A DNA stretch of 64,000 nt from Burkholderiaceae bacterium (GCA_017848435.1 JAFEHU010000073.1:33737-97736), one strand, 5' to 3'; shown: positions 13,766-22,825, numbered from the stretch's first letter. Notes: a model not told the origin generated them from the letters alone. Numbers and translations are program-made.

Positions 13766-13795
13766 AACTCCTTCCAAACAAGACCACACCGGCAA

Positions 13796-14090
13796 AGACG
13801 GTCTGAGATGACCACACGCTTTGGATTTTCCAGTTCTATTTTCATTAACTCTGGTTGATCACAAGCAGCGCCTCGACAAAGACTCTGCACACCTCACGGG
13901 CATTTTCCACCTTGTTCCAGCAACACAGGGGGCCATCCATGAATCCCACGTCCTGGTCTTCAGGGTTCTTGTCCAACACTCTTATGCGCAGTACGGCGCC
14001 GAGCACCTGGCAATCCCCGCCACAAGAACCGAGCGCTTGCGGGCTGAAAACGTGGGCAACATTGTCACGTTAGTCACGTTCGCCAAAAGA
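13796..14090. other. Intergenic stretch with degenerate open frames, possible gene remnant
   Basis: About 300 bp without a recognisable gene. Both strands have open frames: a plus-strand ORF of 101 codons (13821-14126) and, on the minus strand, an open frame of about 73 codons without a good start that ends at a TAA near 13848. The minus frame reads like protein (for example DKNPEDQDVGFMDGPLC, then VCRVFVEALLVINQS) and could be the 3' remnant of a truncated gene. I do not recognise either product. The plus ORF has no Shine-Dalgarno and runs through the terminator hairpin at 14091, so it is probably a shadow. Confidence 0.35.
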
Positions 14091-14126
14091 AAAGGACTTA
14101 GCCTCGCAGCCAAGTCCTTGATTTGA
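14091..14126 (-). terminator. Rho-independent terminator after the tRNA-Lys fragment
   Basis: Perfect 8-bp arms AAGGACTT / AAGTCCTT (14092-14099 and 14112-14119). On the minus strand they are followed by TTTTCTTTT. It lies just downstream of the partial tRNA-Lys copy and may be the original terminator of tRNA-Lys(CTT), displaced when DNA was inserted. Confidence 0.65.
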
Positions 14127-14128
14127 TT

Positions 14129-14176
14129 GGTGGGTCCTGAGTGACTCGAACACTCGACCTACGGATGAAGAATCCG
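14129..14176 (-). repeat. Partial tRNA-Lys(CTT) copy, putative distal attachment site
   Basis: Bases 14129-14166 are identical over 38 bp to 15503-15540 in the intact tRNA-Lys(CTT). The match continues for 10 more bases with two mismatches, so it covers the anticodon stem-loop, variable loop, T arm and acceptor 3' strand. The 5' half of a tRNA is absent: the sequence beyond 14176 does not continue the tRNA. Both copies have the same orientation. This is the arrangement left by integration of an element into the 3' end of a tRNA gene. Confidence 0.8.
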
Positions 14177-14226
14177 AACTCCCGATACCATACTGCACGA
14201 TATAAAATCAAAAAATAACCAATATC

Positions 14227-14415
14227 ATGTTGATTTTATTAATCAAATTTTTCATCATGGTTTTTGAAGACACCTTGGTCATGGGTCAATTCACCAGCAT
14301 CGAAAAAATCATCTTCACTGATATTCCGAATTTGAATAAATTCGTAGCGGCTGAATTGGCTATTTCAATTCCAATGACTACGGAACATGCCCGCATTGTC
14401 GCAGGAAGCGCATAA
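14227..14415 (+). CDS. Short AT-rich ORF, doubtful hypothetical protein
   Basis: A 62-codon frame in the most AT-rich part of the window, inside the tRNA-flanked patch. The product begins with a hydrophobic stretch (MLILLIKFFIMVF) and then has no recognisable motif. No clear Shine-Dalgarno precedes the ATG, and no neighbour suggests a role. It could be a real small gene of the inserted element or chance openness in AT-rich DNA; I lean to the latter. Confidence 0.25.
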   Translation: MLILLIKFFIMVFEDTLVMGQFTSIEKIIFTDIPNLNKFVAAELAISIPMTTEHARIVAGSA

Positions 14416-14453
14416 AAAGCACAGAATCTGTAAACAACCCCGTGTGTCCCTGT

Positions 14454-15320
14454 TTATGTACCTGGACGTTGCATCTCTGCATGCAACGCAAAAACCCGAT
14501 TTCGGCTTGAATTGATGGTCATAAGGATGACCATAGGGATAGCGAAGGCCCCGTCTTGAGTATTCGAGAATCCGACGAACTGGAAAGCAATACCTGTGTA
14601 GCTGCCATTAGTTAGTGCATCGGCACAACCAGTCAATTGAATCGAAGAGTTGAATGCGTTTTTGCCACCAGACCGAGGAACCACCGTCCCGACGTATACG
14701 CAGCCAGTCCGTTCATTTTTACCGCTGAGTCTACCGGCGGAATCGAACGATAAAGTTGCATTAAACCGTTGGTAAGGTATCCAAGTACCGGCAAGCCTGG
14801 TAACTTCAGCAGGCGAGCTGTAAGCATAGGTTGTCCTGACTGTGTCAGATACCGAGGATGCTGGTGTCGCATCCAAAATATGGTTCCGACTAGCCATGGG
14901 CTCTGTCAGTGTCGCAGAGATCAGTTGATCCAATGGCTGGATAGTCTCTGTGATAGACACCGGACTGGCGCCGAGGATACTGCTGTTAACGGAGATCACC
15001 GAGTTGGTTGATCTGAATCGCGTCGTGATCTTAGTCCCAGTAGTTCTTTCGACGGATTCAAAGGATCCGGTCGCAAAGTAAGTAGGCTCTCCATTTGCAG
15101 TGAAATCGTCAATGAACCAAATTTCATTGTTTTCCAACGTGATCTGATAAGAGCGATACACAGGAACAGATAGAGGGACTGGTTGTGGGAGACGCCCAAC
15201 GTAGATGCCTTCTGATGCAAAAAAGCTTGCCGCCTGCGAGGAGTTTCCATCCTCACCGCCGCCGCAAGCCGCGAGCATAGCCAACATGATAGATACGAGA
15301 GAAATCTTTGGAGTAATCAT
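14454..15320 (-). CDS. Hypothetical lipoprotein of the tRNA-Lys island
   Basis: A 288-residue protein from the ATG at 15320 (MITPKISLVSIMLAMLAACGGG). It has a short basic start, a hydrophobic core and a lipobox (LAAC) with Cys19 followed by GGG, so it should be exported and lipid-anchored. The rest is Ser/Thr-rich and likely beta-rich (ISVNSSILGASPVSITETI), with a Cys pair (GCVYVG, LTGCAD) that could form a disulfide. No family is recognised. An upstream in-frame ATG would add ten residues without improving the signal peptide. Base composition is clearly more AT-rich than the core genes. It is the only substantial gene between the intact tRNA-Lys and its partial copy. Confidence 0.75.
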   Translation of the reverse strand: MITPKISLVSIMLAMLAACGGGEDGNSSQAASFFASEGIYVGRLPQPVPLSVPVYRSYQITLENNEIWFIDDFTANGEPTYFATGSFESVERTTGTKITTRFRSTNSVISVNSSILGASPVSITETIQPLDQLISATLTEPMASRNHILDATPASSVSDTVRTTYAYSSPAEVTRLAGTWIPYQRFNATLSFDSAGRLSGKNERTGCVYVGTVVPRSGGKNAFNSSIQLTGCADALTNGSYTGIAFQFVGFSNTQDGAFAIPMVILMTINSSRNRVFALHAEMQRPGT

Positions 15321-15444
15321 GGCGCTGTATTGTGCAGGGTGAAGTATCAATGCATTTTGAGTTGCGCAGATCGATTGGATGCACCCGGTCTAAGCTGCTG
15401 CCGGTTTTATGGTTTTGGCTGAAAACTGTCACCAACTTAGTCCA

Positions 15445-15485
15445 ATAAAAAAGCCTGCTATTAATTAAATAGCAGGCTTTTTAAG
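15445..15485 (-). terminator. Terminator downstream of tRNA-Lys(CTT)
   Basis: Inverted arms AAAAAAGCCTGCTATT and its complement around an AATTAA-type centre, with T runs on both sides, so it could act in both directions. On the minus strand it is 17 bp downstream of the tRNA-Lys(CTT) 3' end. Confidence 0.75.
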
Positions 15486-15501
15486 CCCAGGAATGGGAAA
15501 G

Positions 15502-15577
15502 TGGTGGGTCCTGAGTGACTCGAACACTCGACCTACGGATTAAGAGTCCGCTGCTCTACCAACTGAGCTAAGAACCC
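15502..15577 (-). tRNA. tRNA-Lys, anticodon CTT
   Basis: 76 bases that fold as a cloverleaf. The acceptor strands are GGGTTCT and AGGACCC with discriminator A and an encoded CCA; the D arm is GCTCAGTTGGTAGAGC, the anticodon loop CTCTTAA, and the T arm GAGTG-TTCGAGT-CACTC. The 3' part is duplicated at 14129-14176. A second tRNA-Lys follows at 15675 on the same strand, so the two may share a transcript. Confidence 0.97.
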
Positions 15578-15674
15578 ACTGTAACTGTTCACACCTGCTG
15601 TTTTGCAGAGTGCTGTGTCCATGCCATTGACTGACATGGCACACATACTGCCGGATGAAATCCGGCAATGGTGT

Positions 15675-15750
15675 TGGTGGGACGTGCGGGGGTCGAACCC
15701 ACGACAAACGGATTAAAAGTCCGCTGCTCTACCAACTGAGCTAACGTCCC
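15675..15750 (-). tRNA. tRNA-Lys, anticodon TTT
   Basis: 76 bases. The acceptor is GGGACGT with ACGTCCC, and CCA is encoded. The D arm is the same as in the neighbouring tRNA-Lys, the anticodon loop is CTTTTAA and the T arm GTGGGTTCGACCCCC. It lies 97 bp upstream of tRNA-Lys(CTT) on the minus strand. The pair supplies both lysine anticodons. Confidence 0.97.
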
Positions 15751-15807
15751 GAAGGCGTTGTCTGCAACCCGATCTTTTTAACAGACCCAGTTTAAGACAG
15801 CCTCAAA

Positions 15808-16584
15808 TTATAGCCTCGTTTTGACCACTCCCCCAGCGAGTTGGTTCAAAATCCACCCTGCGGCACACTGCCCGAAAGTCGCAGTCACAGGGGCAAACGA
15901 ACCGTAGCCAGCACAATTGAGCGAACCGTCGCTGGCACAGGCGTCGGCAGCCTGCGCCACGGGCTCGCGGCTGAAAACGCACTGCACCCCCATCGCACCC
16001 TTGCCGGGCAACCCATGCTGCTTGCGCAGGCGGTAGCGCAGGTTGGCGAGCAGAGGGTCGTGGGTCACATCGGCCAAGTCGGCCATGTCGGCCAGATGGG
16101 CCAGGCGCTTGCCACCGGCAGCACCCGCCGTCACAAACGGCAGGCCCGATTGCCGCGCCCAAACAGCCAACGCGGCTTTTGCAGACATCTGGTCACAGGC
16201 GTCTATCAGGGCGTCCAGTCCCGTGGGCAGCAAGGCTTCACAGTTCTCTGGCGTCACAAACTCTTCGACCACGGTGGTCACACAATTGGGGTTGATCTGC
16301 GCAATGCGCTGTTGCATGGCCAACACCTTGGCCATGCCCAGTGTGTCGTCGAGCGCCAGCACCTGCCGGTTGATGTTGGACTCGGCCACCTGGTCCAGGT
16401 CGATCAGTGTCAGTGCACGCACTCCGCTGCGCGCCAGTGCTTCAGCCACCCAGGAGCCCACACCCCCCAGGCCAACCACACCCACATGGGCTTGCCAGAT
16501 GCGGCTGGCACCGGCAGCGCCATACAGGCGCGCAATGCCACCGAAACGGCGCTCAAAATCCATGGGAAATACGGCAGAGGGCAT
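15808..16584 (-). CDS. tcdA: tRNA threonylcarbamoyladenosine dehydratase (TcdA/CsdL)
   Basis: A 258-residue E1-like, ThiF-family protein. It has the nucleotide-binding motif GLGGVGSWVAEALARSG (about 37-53), LIDLDQVAESNINRQ with the conserved Asp and Arg, and DALIDACDQMSAKAAL. TcdA uses ATP to cyclise t6A37 of ANN-decoding tRNAs to ct6A. The length and the start FERRFGGIARLYG agree with TcdA rather than ThiF or MoeB. The ATG at 16584 is used; an in-frame ATG seven codons later (MDFERRF) is possible. It lies close to two tRNA-Lys genes, whose products are substrates of this modification; the proximity may be chance. Confidence 0.9.
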   Translation of the reverse strand: MPSAVFPMDFERRFGGIARLYGAAGASRIWQAHVGVVGLGGVGSWVAEALARSGVRALTLIDLDQVAESNINRQVLALDDTLGMAKVLAMQQRIAQINPNCVTTVVEEFVTPENCEALLPTGLDALIDACDQMSAKAALAVWARQSGLPFVTAGAAGGKRLAHLADMADLADVTHDPLLANLRYRLRKQHGLPGKGAMGVQCVFSREPVAQAADACASDGSLNCAGYGSFAPVTATFGQCAAGWILNQLAGGVVKTRL

Positions 16585-16650
16585 GCGCTGAGGATGTCAT
16601 GCCAGTGCGGGGGCGGTGCCGTGGGCACCCCACCCCCGCGTGTGATGGGT

Positions 16651-17457
16651 TTACTTGAGTTTGGACAAACGCTCGCGTGCCGGCGCGGCAGCTTCCGAAC
16701 GCGGGTAGGTCCGCACGATGTCTTCCAGCGAGCGGCGGGCACCGGCGTTGTCGTTCAACTCGATCTGGCTGTTGGCCATGGCGAGCAGCGCGTCAGGCAC
16801 ACGTGGGTGGTCGGGCGTCTGGGTGACCATGGCACGCAGGTTGGCCACAGCACCGGCGTAGTCGCGGTTGGCGTACTGCGCGTTGCCCAGCCAGAACAGC
16901 GACGAAGGGACAAAACCGCTGGACGGGTAGCGACGCACCAGGCTCTGGAACACGCCTTGTGCACCGGGGAAATCACCACCACGGAACAAGGCCAGACCGG
17001 CTTCGTACTCGCGCTTCTCGGCGGCCTCGGCCATGAATTCGCGGCCGTCGACCGTGACCTTGAACGGTTCAATCTTGCGCAGGCGTTCTTCCAGCGGCTG
17101 CAAGACTTCTTTCTGGCGCTTCTGCACGTCGGCAAAGTCGCGTGCCACGGCATCGTTCTGGGCGCGCATCCGGGCGATGTCACCACGGATGGCTTCCAGC
17201 TGGCTTTGCAGGTCCAGTACCTGCCCGCGCAGCAAGGCGTTTTCCTGGCTGCTGCGACTCACCTCTTCCAGCAAACGGGTCTGATTGACGGTGGCGGTCT
17301 GGCGGTCGGTCTCGAGGCGCTGGCGCAGTTCCAGGATGGATTTGCGCGCATCGCGGTCGTCGAAGAACTGGGCCTGGGCAGTCAGTGCGGACACACCGAG
17401 GCAAGCCACGGTCAGGAATTTGGCGGAGTGGGCAAATAGGTTCGTCATGGTCTTCAT
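16651..17457 (-). CDS. cpoB: Cell division coordinator CpoB (YbgF)
   Basis: A 268-residue periplasmic protein. It has a signal peptide (about 1-29, cut after LTAQAQ), an N-terminal coiled coil (residues 35-125) that trimerises in the family, and C-terminal TPR repeats beginning near 145 (EYEAGLALFRGGDFPGAQ, FWLGNAQYANRDYAGA). CpoB links peptidoglycan synthesis (PBP1B) with the Tol-Pal outer-membrane constriction machinery. The ATG overlaps the pal stop (ATGA). tolB-pal-cpoB is conserved; tolQ, tolR and tolA are not adjacent here. Confidence 0.93.
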   Translation of the reverse strand: MKTMTNLFAHSAKFLTVACLGVSALTAQAQFFDDRDARKSILELRQRLETDRQTATVNQTRLLEEVSRSSQENALLRGQVLDLQSQLEAIRGDIARMRAQNDAVARDFADVQKRQKEVLQPLEERLRKIEPFKVTVDGREFMAEAAEKREYEAGLALFRGGDFPGAQGVFQSLVRRYPSSGFVPSSLFWLGNAQYANRDYAGAVANLRAMVTQTPDHPRVPDALLAMANSQIELNDNAGARRSLEDIVRTYPRSEAAAPARERLSKLK

Positions 17458-17990
17458 GGGTTGATCTCGGCACGGCGATTCTTGGCGTTGGACGGCTCGT
17501 CATCCCCGACAGCGGCGAGTTTTTCCTTGCCGAAGCTGACCGCCTCGACCTGGGCTGGCTCAGCACCAGACAACAGCAGCGATTTGCGCACGGCTTCGGC
17601 ACGCCGCTGACCCAGCGCCAGGTTGTATTCGCGGCCGCCGCGCTCATCGGTGTGGCCTTCCACCGTCAGCTTGCGCTGGCGGTTGGCTTTGAGATAGTCC
17701 GAAAACCGTGCCAGCAGCGGTGCGAACTCGGGTTTGACAACTGCGCTGTCGTAGTCAAAGTACACGCTGCGGGCGCGCTCGTCGGCTGGTGCGTCGGAGG
17801 GAATCACGCTCAGCGGAACCCCTTCGGCACTGCCAATGCTGCCGGGCTGGCCAGGTGTCACGGCAGCGTCTGCACCGCTACCCACCGACGTACCGGAACG
17901 GTCCTCGACCGGTACCTCGTCCAGGTTGATGCGGGAGGCGCAGCCCCCCAGAAACAATACGGCGGAGAGCAGTGGGATAACAATTTTCAT
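17454..17990 (-). CDS. pal: Peptidoglycan-associated lipoprotein Pal
   Basis: 178 residues from the ATG at 17990 (MKIVIPLLSAVLFLGGCASR), with lipobox LGGC and lipidated Cys17. The C-terminal OmpA-like peptidoglycan-binding domain contains VEGHTDERGGREYNLALGQR and the DAP-contacting Asp/Arg residues. Pal anchors the outer membrane to the cell wall and binds TolB and TolA. The frame opens seven codons earlier, but the later Met gives the classical lipoprotein signal. It sits between tolB and cpoB in one operon. Confidence 0.95.
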   Translation of the reverse strand: MKIVIPLLSAVLFLGGCASRINLDEVPVEDRSGTSVGSGADAAVTPGQPGSIGSAEGVPLSVIPSDAPADERARSVYFDYDSAVVKPEFAPLLARFSDYLKANRQRKLTVEGHTDERGGREYNLALGQRRAEAVRKSLLLSGAEPAQVEAVSFGKEKLAAVGDDEPSNAKNRRAEINP

Positions 17991-18017
17991 GCGCAGGTCA
18001 AAACGGTACAAAGAGGC

Positions 18018-19310
18018 TTATTTGAGGAAAGGACCCCATGCAGGTTCCCGCAAATCACCAGGAGCACCGGTCAGACGCGATTTGATGCGGCCGTCCAGCG
18101 TGGTGGTCATCAGTGTGTCGCGGCCACCCTGGGTGGTTGCGTAGATGATCAAACGGCTGTTGGGCGCAAAGCTTGGGCTTTCGTCGGCGGTGGTGTCGGT
18201 CAGGGTGGACACCGAACCGGAAGCCAGCTCGAGCAGCTTGAGCTTGTAGCCGCCGCCTTCGCGCGACACATAGGCCATCCAGCGGCCATCCGGGCTCAGT
18301 GCCGGCGAGATGTTGTAGCTGCCAGAGAAGGTCACGCGGGCCACCGAACCACCGCCGGAGGCCATGCGGTAAATCTGCGGCTGGCCACCGCGGTCGCTGA
18401 CGAAGTAAATCTGGTCGCCTTTGGGCGAGTAAACGGCTTCGGTGTCGATGCTGGGGGACGAGGTCAGGCGGTTAGGTTCACCGCCAGCCGCGTTGATGGT
18501 GAACAGCTGTGAGCCACCTTCGCGGCTCAGCGTCACGGCCAGCGAGCCGCCATCCGGCGCCCAGGCGGGTGAGCTGTTGGAACCACGGAAGCTGGCCAGC
18601 AGACGGCGCTTGCCGGTGGACACGTCGTGCACGTAAACAATCGGCTTGCGGGTTTCAAACGACACGTAGGCGAGTTGCTCGCCGTTTGGCGACCAGGCGG
18701 GCGAAATGATCGGCTCGGAGCTGGACAAGGCGCTCTGGTAACCCTCGCCATCGGCATCGGCCACCCAGAGGTTAAAGCGGTTGGCCGACTTGGTCACGTA
18801 GGCGATGCGGGTCGAGAAGATGCCTTTTTCGCCGGTCAGCTTTTCGTACACATAGTCGGAAATGCGGTGGGCGGCCAACCGCAGGTCAATCTCGCTGACC
18901 GAAAAACTCTGCCCGCCGAGGTCTTGCCCACGCACGGCGTCCCAAAGGCGGAAGCGGACGTCAAAACGGCCGTTGTTCAGCTTGCGCACGCTGCCTGTCA
19001 GCAGCGAGTCGGCGCCTTTTTCTTTCCAGGGCGCCATGTCGGGGCGGGACAACTCGTCCAGCGCCGCACCCGAGGCGTCGACGTTGCGAAACTGGCCGCT
19101 GCGCTCCAGATCGGCACGCACGATGCTGCCGATTTGCTGAGGCGCCAGCTCGTTGCCTTTGAAACTGGCAATCGCGATCGGCAACTGCGTCAGGCCAACG
19201 CCAGTCACGTCAACACGCACCTGCGCGAACGAGGTTTGCATCCAAAGCGCAAGGAAAAAGACGGCAAGGCTTTTGGACAAGGCGCCTGCGGCCACTTTGA
19301 TTGAGCACAT
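18018..19310 (-). CDS. tolB: Tol-Pal system translocation protein TolB
   Basis: Starting at ATG 19310 the product is 430 residues, the length of E. coli TolB, and has a signal peptide ending near SFAQ before VRVDVTGV. An N-terminal alpha/beta domain is followed by a six-bladed beta-propeller with repeated [34 protein letters not shown] and [16 protein letters not shown] motifs. TolB is periplasmic and works with Pal and TolA in outer-membrane constriction. In-frame Met codons at 19355 and 19439 would add a non-signal extension and are disfavoured, although no strong Shine-Dalgarno precedes 19310. Divergent from msbA. Confidence 0.93.
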   Translation of the reverse strand: MCSIKVAAGALSKSLAVFFLALWMQTSFAQVRVDVTGVGLTQLPIAIASFKGNELAPQQIGSIVRADLERSGQFRNVDASGAALDELSRPDMAPWKEKGADSLLTGSVRKLNNGRFDVRFRLWDAVRGQDLGGQSFSVSEIDLRLAAHRISDYVYEKLTGEKGIFSTRIAYVTKSANRFNLWVADADGEGYQSALSSSEPIISPAWSPNGEQLAYVSFETRKPIVYVHDVSTGKRRLLASFRGSNSSPAWAPDGGSLAVTLSREGGSQLFTINAAGGEPNRLTSSPSIDTEAVYSPKGDQIYFVSDRGGQPQIYRMASGGGSVARVTFSGSYNISPALSPDGRWMAYVSREGGGYKLKLLELASGSVSTLTDTTADESPSFAPNSRLIIYATTQGGRDTLMTTTLDGRIKSRLTGAPGDLREPAWGPFLK

Positions 19311-19468
19311 ATTGATGGAAAATAGTGGAATGAACGGTAATACTTTAACAGTCATGGCGCTGCTGTCCGTGACCCGCCGGGAAATTTTGCCCGGTAACGT
19401 GTCGGAATCGACAGCGTGCATGCGCGCGCCCTGGCACATGGCGCAAGCCCCGATGACGCCCGTTCATT

Positions 19469-21286
19469 GTGGCTGACACGTCTCCCCCCACCGCGCAGCC
19501 GGCAGCGCCTGAACCTGCTGCCGACATTCCCAAACGCATTTCATTGAAGGCCTTCCGGCGGCTGCAGCCCTACTTTGGCCAGTCCAAGGGCATCTGGGGC
19601 GTGGCGGCACTGGCCACCATTCTGGGTTCGGCCACCGAGCCGCTGATCCCGGCGCTGATGCAACCGCTGCTGGACCAGGGGTTCCAGCGCGGCAGTTTCA
19701 GCCTGTGGCTGGTGCCCATCGTGTTGCTGTTGCTGTTTGGCGTGCGCGGCTTCTGTGGCTACCTGGCCGAAGTGGCGCTGGCCAAAGTGGCCAACCAGGG
19801 CATGCTGGCGCTGCGGCGCAAGTCGTTCGACCGCCTGCTGGACGCCGACATGGCGCTGTTCTCGCGCCAGTCGGCCAGTGCGCTGTCCAACACCGTGGTG
19901 TACGAGGTTCAGGTCGGCGCGACGCAACTCGTCAACGCGTTACTGGGGATGGCCCGGGACACGCTGACGTTGATGGCCCTCGTAGGCTACCTGCTTTACC
20001 TGAACTGGAAGCTGACGCTGATCGTAGCACTGCTGTTCCCGTCGGTCACCTACGTGATGCGCACGCTGTCGCGCCGGCTGTACAAGATCGCCAAGGCCAG
20101 TCAGGACGCCACCGACAACCTCGCCTATGTGGTGGAAGAAAACGTGCTGGCCCACCGCATGGTGCGGCTGCACGCGGCGCAACCGTCGCAGTCCACCCGG
20201 TTCTTTGACCTGAGCCACAAGCTGCGTGGCCTGACGATGAAGTCCATCATGGCCTCGGCCGCGATGACACCGCTGACGCAGATGCTGGCGGCCACCGCAC
20301 TGTCGGCAGTGATCTGCATTGCGCTGGTGCAGAGCAGCGGTAACAACGTGTCGGTCGGCAGCTTTGTGTCCTTCATCACCGCCATGCTGATGCTGCTGGC
20401 CCCCATCAAGCACCTGGCTGGCATTGCCAGCCCCATCACCCGTAGCATGGCCGCACTGGAACGGGCGCTCGATTTGATCGAGTTCACACCGGTCGAGGCC
20501 TCGGGCACCTACAAACCCGCCAGCACGGCTGCTGGCACGAGCGGCAGCATCGTGTTCAAGGATGTGTCGGTGCAGTACCAGTCGGAAACCGCCCCGGCGC
20601 TGGACCGCTTCAGCCTGACCATCGCCCCGGGCGAGGTGGTGGCACTGGTCGGCGCTTCAGGCTCCGGCAAAACCACGCTGGCCAACCTGCTGCCACGCTT
20701 TGTGCTGCCGACCGGCGGCCAGGTGCTGTTGGACGGCCACGACATTGCCGATTGGCAGCTTGCGGCGCTGCGCGGCCAGTTTGCCATGGTGAGCCAGGAC
20801 GTGGTGATGCTCAACGACACGCTCGCCACCAACGTCTGTCTCGGCATGCCACGCGACGACGAACGCGTGTGGTCGGCCCTGGAAGCCGCCAACCTGGCCG
20901 ACCATGTGCGCACCCTGCCGCTGGGCGTGGACACGCCGGTGGGCCACAACGCGGCGCAACTGTCGGGCGGCCAGCGCCAGCGCCTGGCGATTGCCCGGGC
21001 GCTCTACAAAAGCGCGCCGGTGCTGATCCTCGACGAAGCCACCTCCGCACTGGACACCGAGTCCGAACGTCTGGTGCAGGAAGCGCTGCAGCGCCTGATG
21101 GTCGGCCGCACGACGCTGGTCATCGCCCACCGCCTGTCCACCATCGAACACGCCGACCGGGTGGTGGTGATGGAGCGCGGCCGCATCCTGGAACAGGGCA
21201 GCCACGCGGAACTGATGCGCATGAACGGCACCTATGCCCGCCTGCAGTACCTCGGCGGCGGTGAACTGCGGGACGCCACCACGTAG
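19469..21286 (+). CDS. msbA: Lipid A export ABC transporter, permease/ATPase MsbA
   Basis: A 605-residue half-transporter: about six membrane helices between residues 40 and 335, then an ABC domain with Walker A (GASGSGKTT), signature LSGGQRQRLAIARAL, Walker B (VLILDEATSALD) and an H-loop (VIAHRLSTI). MsbA flips lipid A-core from the inner to the outer leaflet. The start is GTG at 19469, followed by an Ala/Pro-rich N-terminus. The call over other exporters rests on overall length and sequence pattern (for example MALFSRQSASALSN in the coupling region) and a location next to envelope genes. Divergent from tolB. Confidence 0.88.
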   Translation: MADTSPPTAQPAAPEPAADIPKRISLKAFRRLQPYFGQSKGIWGVAALATILGSATEPLIPALMQPLLDQGFQRGSFSLWLVPIVLLLLFGVRGFCGYLAEVALAKVANQGMLALRRKSFDRLLDADMALFSRQSASALSNTVVYEVQVGATQLVNALLGMARDTLTLMALVGYLLYLNWKLTLIVALLFPSVTYVMRTLSRRLYKIAKASQDATDNLAYVVEENVLAHRMVRLHAAQPSQSTRFFDLSHKLRGLTMKSIMASAAMTPLTQMLAATALSAVICIALVQSSGNNVSVGSFVSFITAMLMLLAPIKHLAGIASPITRSMAALERALDLIEFTPVEASGTYKPASTAAGTSGSIVFKDVSVQYQSETAPALDRFSLTIAPGEVVALVGASGSGKTTLANLLPRFVLPTGGQVLLDGHDIADWQLAALRGQFAMVSQDVVMLNDTLATNVCLGMPRDDERVWSALEAANLADHVRTLPLGVDTPVGHNAAQLSGGQRQRLAIARALYKSAPVLILDEATSALDTESERLVQEALQRLMVGRTTLVIAHRLSTIEHADRVVVMERGRILEQGSHAELMRMNGTYARLQYLGGGELRDATT

Positions 21287-21307
21287 GCGAGCGGCTGGCG
21301 GGGTCGC

Positions 21308-22822
21308 CTAGAGCAGCACGATGTCGTACTGCTCCTGGCCCATGGCGGTTTCGCTTTGCAGCGAGATCGGCTTGCCAATGAAGTCGCTCAGGCCGGCCAG
21401 GTGCTGGCTCTCTTCGTCCAGAAACAGCTCCACCACCTTGGGTGAAGCGACCACGCGGAACTCGCGTGGGCTGAACTGCCGTGCCTCGCGCAGGATCTCA
21501 CGCAGGATGTCGTAGGCCACGCTGCGTGCGGTCTTCACCGTGCCTTTGCCACTGCACACCGCGCAGGGTTCACACAACAGGTGGGCCAGCGACTCGCGGG
21601 TGCGCTTGCGCGTCATCTCCACCAGGCCAAGCTGGGAGAAACCACCGGCCATGGTTTTGACCCGGTCCCGGGCCAGCTGCTTGCGGAACTCGGCCAGCAC
21701 TGCCTCACGGTGGTCTTCACGCGTCATGTCGATGAAGTCAACAATGACGATGCCGCCCAGGTTGCGCAGTCGCAGCTGGCGCGCAATCGCCAGCGCCGCT
21801 TCCAGGTTGGTCTTGAAGATGGTGTCGTCAAAGTTGCGCGCGCCCACATAGCCACCGGTGTTGACGTCGATGGTGGTCAGCGCTTCGGTCTGGTCGACGA
21901 TCAGGTAGCCACCCGACTTCAAATCCACCCGGCGGCCCAGTGCCCTGGCGATTTCTTCGTCGATGGAAAACAAGTCGAAGATCGGGCGCTCACCCTTGTA
22001 ATGCTGCACCTTGTCCACGGTGGCGGGCATGAACTCGCGGCCAAAGGCCTGCAGCTTGTCGCACTGCTCACGCGAGTCGATGCGGATGGTCTGCGTGTCT
22101 TCGCTGACCATGTCACGGAGTACCCGTTCCAGCAGGCTCAGGTCCTGGTGCAGCAGCGTGCGAGGGGGTTGCCGCAGGGACGCGTCCTTGATGCGCGCCC
22201 AGGCTTTGCGCAGGTAGGCAATGTCATCGGCCAGTTCGGCGTCGGTGGCGTCTTCGCCGTTGGTGCGCAGGATGAAACCGCCACCGGTGCCGCCACCGCC
22301 ACCCGGTGCGCTGGCGGTGGCCAGTTGCAGCAGGCGCTCGCGCAGCACCGCTCGCTGCTCCCCGGGGATCTTCTGCGAGATGCCCATGTGGTTGTCGTGT
22401 GGCAAATACACCAGCAGCCGTCCCGCAATGCTGATCTGGGCCGACAAGCGCGCGCCCTTGGTGCCAATCGGGTCCTTGATGACCTGCACCAGCAGCGACT
22501 GGCCTTCAAACACCTGCTTCTCGATGGGCGTCAGGTTGGCCACCGGCACGGCGCCGGGGGCGCGGGTTTCGGCGTCCAGCACACGCTGGTGGCCGCTCGA
22601 CACCAGATCGGCCACGTGCAGGAAAGCGGCGCGGTCCAGCCCAATGTCGATGAACGCCGATTGCATGCCGGGCAGCACACGCGACACCTTGCCGAGGTAG
22701 ACGTTGCCCACCAGGCCACGCTCCAGCGTGCGCTCGACGTGCAGCTCCTGCACGGCGCCGTTTTCCACCACGGCCACACGGGTTTCCTGGGGTGACCAGT
22801 TGATGAGGATGTCTTGTTGCAT
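21308..22822 (-). CDS. rng: Ribonuclease G
   Basis: A 504-residue RNase E/G family endoribonuclease. The N-terminus MQQDILINWSPQETRVAVVE is typical of RNase G; an S1 domain follows (about 37-125, GNVYLGKVSRVLPGMQSAFIDIG), then the 5'-sensor region, the catalytic metal-binding Asp in GGIVIVDFIDM, and the Zn-link CEPCAVCSGKG. There is no long C-terminal scaffold, so it is Rng rather than Rne. RNase G processes 16S rRNA 5' ends and degrades some mRNAs. It is the last gene of the maf-side string, three bases after maf. Convergent with msbA, with 21 bp between the two stops. Confidence 0.95.
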   Translation of the reverse strand: MQQDILINWSPQETRVAVVENGAVQELHVERTLERGLVGNVYLGKVSRVLPGMQSAFIDIGLDRAAFLHVADLVSSGHQRVLDAETRAPGAVPVANLTPIEKQVFEGQSLLVQVIKDPIGTKGARLSAQISIAGRLLVYLPHDNHMGISQKIPGEQRAVLRERLLQLATASAPGGGGGTGGGFILRTNGEDATDAELADDIAYLRKAWARIKDASLRQPPRTLLHQDLSLLERVLRDMVSEDTQTIRIDSREQCDKLQAFGREFMPATVDKVQHYKGERPIFDLFSIDEEIARALGRRVDLKSGGYLIVDQTEALTTIDVNTGGYVGARNFDDTIFKTNLEAALAIARQLRLRNLGGIVIVDFIDMTREDHREAVLAEFRKQLARDRVKTMAGGFSQLGLVEMTRKRTRESLAHLLCEPCAVCSGKGTVKTARSVAYDILREILREARQFSPREFRVVASPKVVELFLDEESQHLAGLSDFIGKPISLQSETAMGQEQYDIVLL

Positions 22823-22825
22823 GGT

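Noticed and set aside
13766..13795. An upstream TTG start for the PhyH-type gene
   Set aside because: A strong GGAAGGAG lies between the TTG and the ATG at 13765, so translation most likely starts at the ATG.
19311..19439. A longer TolB starting at 19439 or 19355
   Set aside because: The extra residues push the signal peptide far inside the protein. Starting at 19310 gives the standard 430-residue TolB.
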